From Cyanophora paradoxa (lineage: Eukaryota > Glaucocystophyceae > Cyanophorales > Cyanophoraceae), in NCBI GenBank assembly GCA_004431415.1, contig QPMI01000022.1, forward strand, positions 372,001 to 436,000: a stretch of 64,000 bases of DNA. Reading direction: 5' to 3'. The position numbers were made by a program, and so were the translations under genes. How positions within the stretch are numbered: position 1 is the stretch's first letter; each line of letters begins with the position of its first letter. This document shows positions 1-11,100 of this stretch, one piece after another. Below the pieces are notes generated by a model, which saw only the letters and a program-made list of their open reading frames with translations, was not told the origin of the DNA and did no database searches.

Positions 1-1119
1 CCGCAGCGGCGTCGGCGGCTTCGACACGCCGCCCCCGTCCCAGACCCTCTTCCCCCAGGGCCGATTCGCGCAGCTGTCGGCGTCCGCGTCACCCCCCATC
101 TCGCGCGGGCCGCCGAGGGCGCCGGGCGACATGTTGGGCCTGGAGCCTCAGCCCCGCATCCGCAGCCTCAGCCCGGCCCCCGCCATGCAGCGGCGGGGAT
201 CGCAGCTTGAACGAAACTTCTGCTCCCGCCTGCAGCCTGTCGGCCCGGCCGCCCCCGCCGACATCCTCGTCCTGGACGGGTACGGCGAGCCCTCCGGGGG
301 TACCAGGACGCCATCCAGCGCCGACGAGGACGCGGACGACGTACCCCCCGTCCCCGGCGCCCGCCGCAACTCGGAGGCGGCGGCCCCGCCGGACGCGGCG
401 AGGCGCCTTCGGCGCCAGTCCCGGACGCACGCCACGGCCCCGCCCGTCCTCGTATCCCCCATCTCGTCCTTCCTGCAGTACCCCTCCGCAGCCCCCGGCT
501 CGGCCCTCGGGAGCCCCGCCGCCGTCGCGCGCCCCGCCGTCGTGCACCCCATCGTCTCCCCTCGCCTGGGGCCGAGCGCCCCTCCCTCTTTCCCCTTCCC
601 GATCGGCATGCGGCGCATGAGCGCGCCGTCCCCGATCATGGACCCCCCGCCGCACTTCCCACTCGGGCTGGCGCTTCCCGACGGGGGGGTACCGGTGCAG
701 CCCCTCTTCGGCGGCCGGCGCTCCTCTGCGCCGGTCGTGTCTCCCGTCGGCAGCCTCTCCTCCACGCTGGTTCGTTGTCATATGATTTTTCGATGTCAAG
801 TTTCTTTCGATCTCACGCCTCACCTGAGGCGCAGGGAAGCACCGCGGCGTCGACTGTAACGCTCCCGGCGATCGGCTCGCCCTCGCGGGACGCGGGGCCC
901 GGGCCCGGCCCCCGCCGGCCCGCCTCCCGCCCCGTCGCCCCCCGGTCCCGGCCCGCGCCGGGGGCTCCTGCCTCGGCCTCGGGGGACGTCGGGCCGGGGG
1001 GTACAGCCTCCCCCGGGTCCCCCAGCTTCTCCCGGCCGCTGCCGCCGAGCCCGCTCGCCGCGCCGCAGCAGCCGCAGCCCCAGACGGGCATCGCCCAGCT
1101 CATCCAAATCATGAGATAA
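1..1119 (+). CDS. 3' part of Ser/Pro-rich protein, two exons seen
   Basis: The reading frame is open from base 2, so the start lies to the left of the window. Exon 1 runs to 769 and exon 2 covers 835-1119, ending in TAA. The 65-bp intron 770-834 starts GTTCG and ends GCAG; both exons are in phase 0, which supports the join. The product is low-complexity, rich in Ser, Pro, Ala and Arg, with repeated R-x-x-S sites (for example RRMSAPSP and RRSSAPVV) of the kind phosphorylated by basophilic kinases or bound by 14-3-3. No catalytic fold is visible. It ends ...IAQLIQIMR. The function is unknown; a regulatory or scaffold protein is only a guess. Confidence is good for coding and splicing, low for role. 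Confidence 0.6.
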
Positions 1120-1917
1120 CATCATGAGATAACATGAATTCCGTACATCGCAACTAACAATTTCGTATTTACAGTACTTACGTTTACTTATACATACAAA
1201 TACATCCCGCCCCCATCAATTCGCCGAATCACGCTCCAGCCGCGATATGCGATATGAATAAGTAGAGCTTTATCGCTTCACAATAACTAGTCGACGCCGC
1301 AGTTTAATTGTACGTTTTCAACTCTGCAAGGGTATATATATAATTATACTATGATAATCCGATCCGGATCCAGATGTACATTTTCCTAGGTTATCGATAT
1401 CCGATGATCGTGTGGTTCAACGGTTCTCGTAATTGAATAAACCTCACTTAGAGCTCGATCGATGCTACCGTAGTACACGGCAGAAACAACGCATGCGCGA
1501 TCTCAGAATTCGAAAGTGCAATCTCATGATCATATTTCAAGGGTTATCGATCGATACCGTACTGGTTCTCGCTTCACTTCAGCTTCAATTCCAATGCTAC
1601 ACGGCGCCGGCAGGGACAAAGAAACTCACGTACGCGTCGAGAGTGCTATGCGCGCGTGCGCGGGTCCGCTACAGCTAACTAGCTGGCATCTGCATCTGGA
1701 GGATGCCTAGGACCCTCGATATCAAAACTGCCGATATCAAAACTGCTGCAAAACTATCTGTCCGGACCAGGACCCCGGCCCGGATACCGATATCAAAACT
1801 GCTGCCGGGCCGGGCCGGACCGGGCCCGGGAGCCGCGGCCGGGCCGGGCCGGGCCCCGCCCGCCCCGTGCGCATGCCTCCCCCACGCCACGCCCTGTCCG
1901 GCCCTCCCCCCCTCCCT
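1120..1917. other. Intergenic, AT-rich then GC-rich
   Basis: No coding frame looks real. The first 550 bp are AT-rich with scattered ATG/ORF noise. At about 1719-1800 the phrase GATATCAAAACTGC occurs three times within 90 bp. This passes into a GCCGGGCCGG-rich stretch just past the 3' end of the CtlX-like gene. Confidence 0.5.
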
Positions 1918-4900
1918 TTAGAAGAGCTCCGCGAGGGTGCAGCGGACGCCGCCGCCGCCGATCTTCTCGATCGTCGAGATGTCCGCGTGCAGAAGCTCCT
2001 GCAGACGAACAAAAAGTCAAAAATAGCCGGGAGGGGGGGGGGGAAGAAGCGGGGGGTACGGGTACGCACGTGCTCGTACTGGAGCATGAGGGCGCGCTGG
2101 GCCGGCGTGAAGGCCCGGAACGCCTGCGTCGACATCACCAGCACCTGCGGGCGAGGCGGGCAACGACCTCGTCAGGCGATCAAATCGACGAGGCCCCCCC
2201 CCCTTTCAGGCGATCGGGCCCCTGCCCGGCCCTCGGCCCTGCCCGGGCCGGGCGGAACCGCACCTGGCGGCCGCGCCAGTCCTCCAGCTCGAGGACGTTC
2301 CCGCAGAAGTGCTCCACCTGCCGGCGGGATGGATGTTAGTGGGCTGGCTGGCTGGCTGGCCAGAGGGGCCGCGGGCTGGCTGGGCTCAAGGGGCAGGCTA
2401 GAGCGCCGAGAATGCCGGCGGGATGGATGTTAGTGGGCTGCCTGGCTGGCTAGAGGGGCCGCGGGCTGGCTGGGCTCAAGGAATAGATCTATGGACGTGT
2501 GGGTCCGCTAGGCCGCTCGGCGCCCGCCGCCTTTCCCCTCGCCCACGTTTGGATCGCCCGGGCCGCCCGCCCCGCCCCGCCCCGCGCCCGCGCACCTGCT
2601 TCCGCGTGATCTCCACCACCGCGTGGTGCGCCCGCAGGCTGCGCAACGAAGTGAGGGAGGATTGGAGGGGGGGAAGGGAGGGGGGGTACCTGGCGAGGAG
2701 CTCCTCGCGCTCCTTTGGGTCCTCCACCGACTCGGCGCAGACGATGGCGACCTAAAAGAGGGGTTCAGGGGGTACGCGGCGGGGCGGGGGGGGGGGAAGG
2801 GGGTAGGGGGGTAGGTGGCAGCTACCTTGGTACCGACGCACATCATGACCTGATGTGTATCGAGGGAAGGAAGGCTCAGGAGGGGAGCGGGAGGGGGGAG
2901 GGAGGGGAGGGGGAGGGGTAGAGGGCACGTACGTTGGTGTGGTAGATCGGGCGCCCCGCGGCGTCCGTCGAGCAGAAGGCGACGACCCTGAAGCGCTCTC
3001 ATCAGAGAAAGAGCGAAGGGGCTCGAGCGAGGGAGGCGGAGCGGAGCTCCCTGGCCCGGCGGTCGACTACTCGCTCCGTCTAGCCGCCCCCTCGGGCCTT
3101 GCCCAGCCGGCAGACGAGCCCCTTGGCCCAGCGATGGGGGGTAGAGGGGATCCGCCTAGCCGCTCCCCTCGCTCCCTCTTGCCGCCCCCTCTAGCCCCTA
3201 GCATGCCTAGCCGCCTTCCCCTCTATCTATCCGCTCGCGCACCGGTAGCCTAGCTCCCTGGCCCAGCGGTCGGCGAGGTCGCGGTCGCTCCGCTCCGAGA
3301 TCGCGACGTAGGCCACGCGGCGGATGCGGTCCAACACGATCGAGCCCGTGCCCTCTGCGGGAGAGGGGGAGTGAGTTAGAGGCTGAGGATCGAGAAGCTC
3401 GAGCTTCTTCTTAAGGGGTAGAAGAAGCTTCAGCGTCTTCGTCTCCCTGGCTCTTCCTCCGCGGGCGCGCGCACCGAGGAAGGTAGGCTTGGGGTCGTGC
3501 TCGGTGTTCGTGAGGTCGACCACGCGCGTGTAGCGGCGGAAGCCCATCAGCCGGTTGATAAACTCGGGCCTGAGGGGGCGTACCCCCTTTCAGGGGGTAC
3601 TCTGGGGGGGGGGACGGCGGGGCGGGGGGCGGCCGCACCGGCGCTCCTTGCGGCGGTTGGGGGCCTTCATGGGGTACAGCACGAGCGTGCACTCGCCGAC
3701 CTCGAGGTTCGTCTGGTTCAGATCGGATCGAATCAGATCGGATCGGATCGGATCGGATCAGGTCAGCGCACGTGGGTGGAGAACCAGTTGTTGGGGAAGC
3801 AAGCGTCCGGCGTGTCGTGGTGGGGCTCGTGCGTGAAGAGGTGCACCTGGACCTTGGCCTGCGCAGAGATGAGCGGGGCAGAGATGAGCTCTTAGAGGCG
3901 TGCCTTGTTCGCGATGATGCTGTGCAGCGCGGAGAACTCCTTCAGGACCTGCACGCAGCCAGACGGGCGGGCGCGGTTAGATTTGAATTCAAAGAGAGGG
4001 CGGGCCGAAGGCCGAAGGCGAGCGCTAGCGCGCCTTGCGCTGGAGCTCGGCGGGGCTGGAGGCGATGCCCTCCAGGGATCCGGCCATGAAGTGGTTGTCC
4101 TGGGCCGCCTGTATGTTCGACTCGAAGGCCGTGGGCGCGACCATCAGGACCTGCCGGATTCGATCAAATCTGAGCTGAGCTCGAGAGAAGGCGGGGGGTA
4201 GAGGGCTACTGGCGCACGTGGTTGCTGGACTGCTGGACGGGTATGTCGCTCGGGAGGTACTTCGGGATCTTCGTCTGGTCCTGGATGGGAACGATGCGGT
4301 ACCCGTTCTCGTGCACGTACCTGCGGGATTCGCAGGGGTCTAGCTCGGCCGCGGCCCGCAGCGCGGGCGCGGGGCGGGGCGGGGCGGGGCGGGGCCGGGC
4401 CGGGCGCACTGAGCGAAATCGACGTCATGCCTGGCGAGTACGTACTCGCCCTCCTCGCCCCGCACGTACTCAGAGACGAGCCGGCGGCGCGGCGGCACGA
4501 TGATGCTCTCCAGCTGCGCGCGGGAGAGTGCTGGTCAGCGGAGACCCGCCGGCGCGCGCGTCGAGCAGCGGTCGCTAAGAAAGATCGTAGGCGGCGCTTT
4601 GCGCTTGGAGCGGCGGCGGGGCGGCGACGGGCGCGCACCATCACGGTAACGTCGTCCGTGATGAGTCGGAAGACGGCCGTGAGGGCGCCGTGCTCTTGCG
4701 TACGGTCGAAATAGTCGTGCACCACGGCAATTCGACGCGAGTGGATCACATCTTTTGAGAGCGCGTAGCGGATTCCTGCGCATCCCGAGGAGGCGCCTTT
4801 AGCAGACGCGGCGAGGAGCGCGCGAGGCCCGCAGAAAGCAGCGGAATCACCCAAGATGTTAGAATGCACGCCCTCTCCGACGAAGCACAGGTCGTCAGAG

Positions 4901-5188
4901 GCCCATATGAGGTCGTCGGGGTGGAAGACTGCATGGTCGGGGAGCTTCTCGCCGGCCAGGCGCTGAAGAGTAGCTTTGAGCGACTCTGCACGCTTTGCTT
5001 CCCCGGAGGAGCCTCCGACGATTGCGAGGGACGAGGTGTTGCCAATCTGTGCACCGTTTCGATCTGGCATGGTGCGAGCGCGGCGCGAACCGCACCGAGA
5101 CCGGCTTGCCCGGCAAATCCACGGATCCGCTACGCGGGAGGCTCTGCAGGTCCGCTACGCGGCTCTTCTTCGCTGCGGGCGCCGACAT
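1918..5188 (-). CDS. ctlX: CtlX-like arginine deiminase-superfamily (pentein) hydrolase
   Basis: A guanidino-group-modifying enzyme of the CtlX (citrulline utilization hydrolase) branch, related to arginine deiminase and dimethylarginase; the substrate here is unknown. Exons (5'->3'): 5188-5102, 5046-4639, 4513-4410, 4320-4218, 4150-4034, 3948-3904, 3858-3772, 3712-3639, 3569-3475, 3354-3243, 2987-2933, 2849-2826, 2751-2690, 2638-2596, 2317-2264, 2144-2070, 1998-1918; all phases agree, giving 541 aa. The CtlX core (about residues 235-541) shows VLMVAPTAF...N, DTPDACFPNNWFSTH, LVLYPMKAPNRRKERR, FLEGTGS, the catalytic-His motif PIYHTNVMMCVG and the catalytic-Cys motif GGGGVRCTLAELF at the C-terminus. 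The first 234 residues are extra and look like a partial second pentein-like domain (inference). Introns after 4034 and 3904 begin GC. An alternative start is the ATG at 5070, without the first intron. Confidence 0.9.
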
Positions 5189-5466
5189 TTTGATACTGTA
5201 CCCCGGTCGCGCGACTTGGTCTTGAAAATCAAATTGAAGCGCCCGCGGCCGTGGCGAGGATGGCGTGCGACTTTCATTGCATAGCGGCGCGAAGCACTTG
5301 GCTCAGGGGGAACAGGCTACGGAGCCAAAGTGCGGGGGGCGCGGGGGATGGAACGGAGGATAGGGCCGGGAACAGGCCGAGGGAGTGAGGCGGGGCGGTT
5401 CTAGTGCTGCAGTACGGGGGAGCGGAGTCCGGGGCTGGGGTACGATGCGCGCGATCACGGCGGGCG

Positions 5467-7343
5467 TCACGCGCTGACTTCCTTCCAGCTGTTTCCCTGC
5501 TTCTCGTATATCCTGCGCGCGCAGGCGCGCCTCAGTCGGCGCCAGATCCAGGAGGGCGACAGGGCGGGGCGGGGCGGGGCGGGGCGGGGCAGGGCGGGCC
5601 TGTGAACGACGCGGTTCTGTATGTCGAAGCTCCGCTTGGAATCCACGCGCTCCACCACCTTGTCCATCTTGTACGAGCTGCGCGGGGGTACCGGTCAGAT
5701 AAAGGGGGTACAGGAGAAGGGAGCGAGGGCCGGGCCGCGCCTGTGGAGCTGGTGGGCGTCCTGCTTCTCCGGCTCCTTTGTCGGACCGCTGCACTCGACG
5801 GGGCAGCGCCGCTTGCAGAAGTAGATCTAAGGCTCGGGTTACGCTTCCTTCCGTGCGGTGCGCTGGGCGCGTGCGCGTGCGCGGGCGCGGGCGCGGGCGC
5901 GGGGGGGCGCACGAGCGTCTTGGCGCCGTGCGTGTCCAGAATCTGGAAGAGCTGCTGCCCCAGGGCCCGAACGGCCGGCAAGTCGCCTGCCGCGCGGTGA
6001 GGAGGAGCGGGCGAGGCGGGGGGGAGGGAAGGAAGGGGGGTACCGGCGTCCTGCGCGAAGAGCTGTATGCAGACGGTGGCCGAGAACCGCATGTCGGCGG
6101 GCCGACGCCCGTTGGGGTCGAAGCTGCGCCCGGGCGCGCGTTGGTTCGAAGAAGAAGGGCTGCAGGCAAAGGGCGGGCGGGCGGGCGGGCGGGCGGCGCC
6201 GACCTCATTGCCGAGAACCGGATGGCGGCGCCCGTCTTGTTGCTGAAGCAGAAGCTGTTGACGGCCAGCCGCCACGCGTGGTCGATCCTGCGGGCGGCGC
6301 GCGTCAGCCGCAGGGTCGAAGACGGGGTCCGCGTGGGAAGAGGAAGCGCACTCGGAAACGGGGACCCACGCCGACCAGCTGCGCGGGGCGTGAGCTTGGC
6401 GAGGGCGCGCGCGCGCGGCCGGGAGGCGGGCGGGCGCCCGCGCGCCATCCGTAGGACCGGGAGGCCTCCAGCGCGGCGATGGAGGACTCGGAGTTCACGG
6501 CCTGCCCGTAGACGCAGATCGACGTGTGGTCGATCTTGCTGGGGTTCATGTCTGCGCGGTGCGCGCGGCGCGGCGCGGTCGGGACCCGGCGGGCGGGAGT
6601 GCGCGGCAACCGCGCCGCGCTCACTCAGGAGCTCCAGGTGCGTCTTCTCCAGAGTCTTTCCGTCGAATCGCGCCTGGAAGACCTTCTCTCCTGGTACTCG
6701 CTTGTCTGCTGGCGTCGGCTGGACGCGCTGCTTCTTCAATGGGCGGCTGCGGGCGTCGAACTCCTCTGCGAACCAACCGACCCGTCGCGCGGCGCTGCAC
6801 GAGCGAGCGCTGGCGCCGCACCTTCGTCCTCGTCGTACTCGCTGGCGCTGTCGTCGTCCTCCTGCTCTTCCTCCTCGTCCGCTGCAGCTTCCGCTCCTGC
6901 GTCCGCTCCCGCGTCCGCTCCCGCGTCCGCTCCCGCGTCCGCTCCTCCGTCGGTGTTCGGGGCAGCGGGCTCTGCGGAACGGTGAGCGCTGATCTCATGC
7001 GCGCGTCTCTCGCACTCTGCCGACCTTCCGAATCCTCCTGCTCCCCATCCTGCTCGCTCGAGTCCGCTTCTGAACCCCCCGAGTCCGCAGCGTTCGCAGC
7101 CGCTGGTGCGCCGTCGCCCGACCCGAAGATCTGTGCTCGCAGCTCTTCCACGCCGCCGTCCAGGAGGTAGTTGATCGCAGCTGACGTGTTTTCAGCGGCG
7201 GGAATGAAAGCGCTGGCGGTTTGAGCGCTGCTCGCACCGTCGGGGCCCCCGGCGACGAGAAGGGCGGACTCAAGCACCTCGGGAGCCTCAAGCGGGAACA
7301 CCGCCCGGAGCGCGCTGATGTCCGCGGATGCCGGCGCTGCCAT
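5467..7343 (-). CDS. CUE-like ubiquitin-binding protein with acidic linker and unknown C-terminal domain
   Basis: Exons: 7343-7016, 6971-6822, 6705-6625, 6551-6458, 6287-6204, 6123-6044, 5986-5913, 5811-5741, 5677-5600, 5512-5467. All phases match and give 361 aa. Residues about 8-65 (ALRAVFP..AP.VLESALLVAG...AAINYLLDGG) fit the CUE/UBA three-helix pattern, which binds ubiquitin. An acidic Ala/Gly/Asp repeat (GADAGADAG) and a DEEEEQEDDD run follow. The rest, with NPSKIDHTSICVYG, IDHAWRLAVNSFCFSNKTG and RFSATVCIQLFA, looks like a compact alpha/beta domain that I do not recognise. Two introns (after 5741 and 5600) have GC donors. The gene is 279 bp from the start of the CtlX-like gene, same strand. 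Function unknown; a ubiquitin-linked adaptor is an inference from the CUE-like segment only. Confidence 0.7.
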
Positions 7344-8150
7344 CGCCGCGCCGTGCGGTGCAAACGCTTAAGCAGACACGCTACGTGCGGATCTCGACGG
7401 CTCCGCGACCTCGGCGAACGAGAACTTTCAAGCTTCGCTATGTTCGCTTTTCGGCGGGGGGGGGGTATGTCATCGTCGCCTTCGTTGGGGTACAGCCTAT
7501 CGACCCTGGTTGCGACTAGCCCCTCTAGCTATAGCTATAGATCTAGATCTGAGTCGACATCGCGTCCGCTGGTCGATGTCGACGTCGATGTCGGCGGCGC
7601 CTGCAGCTGGGCCGGACGTGCTGCAGCTGTCGCCCGCGCGCGGCCGCCGCGCCTCCGCCCCGCCCGCGAGCCGCGCCGCCGCCCGCCACGCCTCCGCCGG
7701 CCCGCCGCCCCGGCCAATTACGATGCACGCCATCATGGCATTTTATCCCATGTCCGGCCCGTCGCGACGCCAACCTCTCGCTTTCCTGCTCGTTTCAGAT
7801 TCGAATTCATTTGCAAGCTTAAGTCACTGACGTCGACGTAGCTCGCGATCGATCGCTATCCAATGAATTCGAATTCACTGGGCCAACGGTCTTCCAATCG
7901 ATATCTCGGCCCGGCGGCCTATAGCTGATATCGATCCCGCGGTCGACGTCGACGTCGTCGCTCGCGTCGCTCGCGCGTTTTCGATTCAAATTCGAATTCA
8001 ATTGCTATCATATTAATATTCGGATTCACATGGAGTCTCCGCCAACGTCCCGCGCAGCCGCCTGACGGAGGAATTAATAATTTGCATAGAGCCAGAATTA
8101 CACGCGAGCGCGGCGAATTAATATTGTCGAACACATCGAATTCAGTGGGC
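7344..8150. other. Intergenic spacer with short palindromes
   Basis: Between two minus-strand genes, so it contains the 5' flank of the CUE-like gene and the 3' flank of the exostosin gene. It is dense in restriction-site-like palindromes (GATCTAGATC, GTCGACGTCGAC, GAATTCGAATTC). No coding exon or RNA gene was recognised. A run of nine G at 7457-7465 may be assembly-fragile. Confidence 0.4.
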
Positions 8151-11100
8151 TCACCAGCGAAGCGTGTCGCTGATGCCCTGCGAATTTTGCGTCATGATCA
8201 GATCTAGAGGTACCGGTGCGAGTTTCGCGAATCTCTAAATTCTCTAAATCTCAATTGGAGCCAGTCGAATTCGATATCGATCGCCTATAGATAACTTCGT
8301 AATATCCCAAACAATATCGATCGACTGGCGCAGATCGAGAACTCCAGCTACGAATTCGGGGTCCGAACTCGAGCGCACCCGGACGAACGCGGGGGCGCCC
8401 TTGAAGTACGCCTCGTAGATCCTCCGGCACCCTTCCCGCAGCGCGCGTACCTTGATCGAAATTCAATTCGATTGCGCCATTTATCACGAAAGAAAGATAA
8501 ATCGAGCGAGATTTAAGAGGTGCGATTTCTAATTTGCGATATCGATTGCAATTCGAACGAAGGTTATAATTAGGAGTAAGAGCGAGCTCGGACTCGAATT
8601 AAAGCGCGCCTGGTCGGGGCCGAAGGAGCGGAGGAGGGCGGGGAGGGCGAGCAGATCCGCCTCGGGGGCCCGCACCGCGCAGTCCTCCCAGCGGGCCACC
8701 TGCGCAGGAGCTCGCGATCGAGAGAAGCGAATTCGAAGCATATATATGTAAGGCGTGCGCCGCTTCAAATCGAGAAAATAGTGCGAAAGGGACGCGAGAA
8801 GCGGATTGGAGCGGAGAGGACCGGTGGGGAGGTGGTGGAGGAGTGGGTGGGGGCGGGGGGGGGGGGGGGGGGGGGGGCATGGGGGGATGGGGGGGGGGGA
8901 GGCGGAGGGGCGGGATCCGGAGGGGGAGGGGAGGGGAGAGGGGGGGGGGGAAGGGTGCGCATGTTAGGCGCGGGCGCCCGGCACCTCGCCCGGTGGGAGG
9001 CGGCCATGGGGAGGGAGTGAAGGGGGGGGGGGGGGGGACGGGGGGGGGAGGCGGAGGGCGGGATCCGATGATCCGGAGGGGGAGGGGGGGGGAAGGGGTG
9101 CGCATGTTAGGCGCGGGCGCCCGGTACCTCGTGGAAAGGCATGACGAAGTCGTCGACGAGGACAGCGGGGATGGAGCCTGCGTGCATGCGCATGTGCAAT
9201 TGCAAGCCCCGGGCCCGGCGCCCGGCCCGGGACGAGAATAATTATATAATGAGTAGGTACACAGCGTTCGCGATGCATTCTAACCTAGTAAGCTTAAGGC
9301 CGAATATCAATTTGAATATAAAAGTAGGCAAATGCAGGCTTATAAATTAGATTCGATCAACTGCGGAGTATACGCAGCAAATTGTATTTTCGCACCGGCA
9401 GCGAGCGTCTCAACGAGGCGATACGAGTGCGCCCCTGTATGGAATCATAATTAATCACAGCGACAGGATAACGTCATGGGGCCACATGCTCATATTATAA
9501 TTAGGTTCTGCACACGTATATATAGAATTACACGAGTTAATTTTAGTCAAGGCGAACCGTACCGTAGCCAGGGACAACGAGGCCGAACGTCGAATTTTGA
9601 AGAAGGTCCTGCATCCGCCCCGCTGCGAGGGCGCCGGCGCCCCAAATGAAACACACGTTTTAGTGCACGGGTTCCAAGGCCGCGCTTCAATATAAGCTTG
9701 TGATCGGGAGGTTTCGTAATTGAGACTTTCAGAACGTATATTATAATTAATAATTGGTATAAAAATGCCGAAAGGGATCGCAAATCAAAAATGCCGTAAA
9801 ATGCCGAAAGGGAAATCAAAATCGCAGCGGTCTAGATATGATGATTAATCAATTTAACTTCGAGTTCGTGCAGAACGGCACTTAATGTCAACTTAGTAAG
9901 CCCGCTTCGCAAAGCGCCTGTAAATTAAATGGTCTGCGCACGGAACTCTTTCCAGCGCCGGTCGTCCTCGCCGCACCGCTCGAGCTTGTCCTTGGCGGGG
10001 TCTGTGCATGCGCGCGCGGCCGCGGGGGCCGCGTATGCGCAGCACAAATAAATATTAATCATCGAATCGCTCGCGGATCGGATGCGTGCCGGACTGCAGC
10101 TTAAGCAAGCTCAAGCACGCGCACCGGCCCAATAACAGGCGGTGATCATCAGAATGTCATCGCCGTTGTCTATCCTGTACAACTGCGCGCGCGGAATTCG
10201 AAGTGCCCAGGAAAATAATTGTGCGCATCATGAATTCGAAGGTGAAGCTTAAGGCCGGGCATCGCGAAAAGAGATCTAGATCTAGATATTAAGCACGTAT
10301 AATGCGCGCCTCATTTCGAATCAATCCTCTGTCACTGTAGCGTATGATCTAGATATTAAGCACGTATAATGCGCGCCTCATTTCGAATCAATCCTCTGTC
10401 ACTGTAGCGTGTGCCCTTGAAAACGAGGAGGTGCTTTCTGCTGCGCAAAGGACGCGTACGTAGATGCGGCTGTGAGGGCTGTTTTTTGGTCTAAGTATAA
10501 GCTTTTTGCTTTTTAAATTACAACTAGTACTTATTTGAGGATCTCGAGGTGCTCACCTTGGCTCGTCAATTGGCAACGGGATCACTTGTTCGTCAGCTGG
10601 CCTTGGAGCGAGTGAGAGATTTGAATGCCCTTATAATTAAGTTTCATAGTGATCGAATGAAAGCCCCGGATCGGACCAGTGATTAGGAAGAGGGATAGAG
10701 ATGTCGAATCCTGGACGGAAATACGCCGGTTTCGCGTTGCTCCGGAGGAGAATTTCTTTTCCCCCAACTGTCCAGGGAATTATAGCGTTAACGTTAACGG
10801 TTATATAATTAGCTATAGAAATCAACGTTGGACAAAACTCTATCGCGGGACGCCGGCATTTAAATGAAAGATTGCATGTACATTGACCCCATGGCCAGAA
10901 AAAGAGTGCGGGAAAACAGTTTCTAGGGCATGATCGTGATTCAAGCTTTTCGCGAATGCGTCCACTAGTACTTGTCCGGCCAATGAATAGATCGATATCA
11001 CAAACTCAAATCCGAACCTTCATGAGGCAAATCGTTGTCTGCGCTTATGATGCGCATGTGGTTCTCGCCTGATTGATTTTGATCTCATTAAATTTACCGT

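Noticed and set aside
6995-7363. Second minus-strand frame overlapping the CUE-like exon
   Set aside because: It lacks domain pattern and phase-compatible exons; the 7343 frame continues through ten exons in phase.
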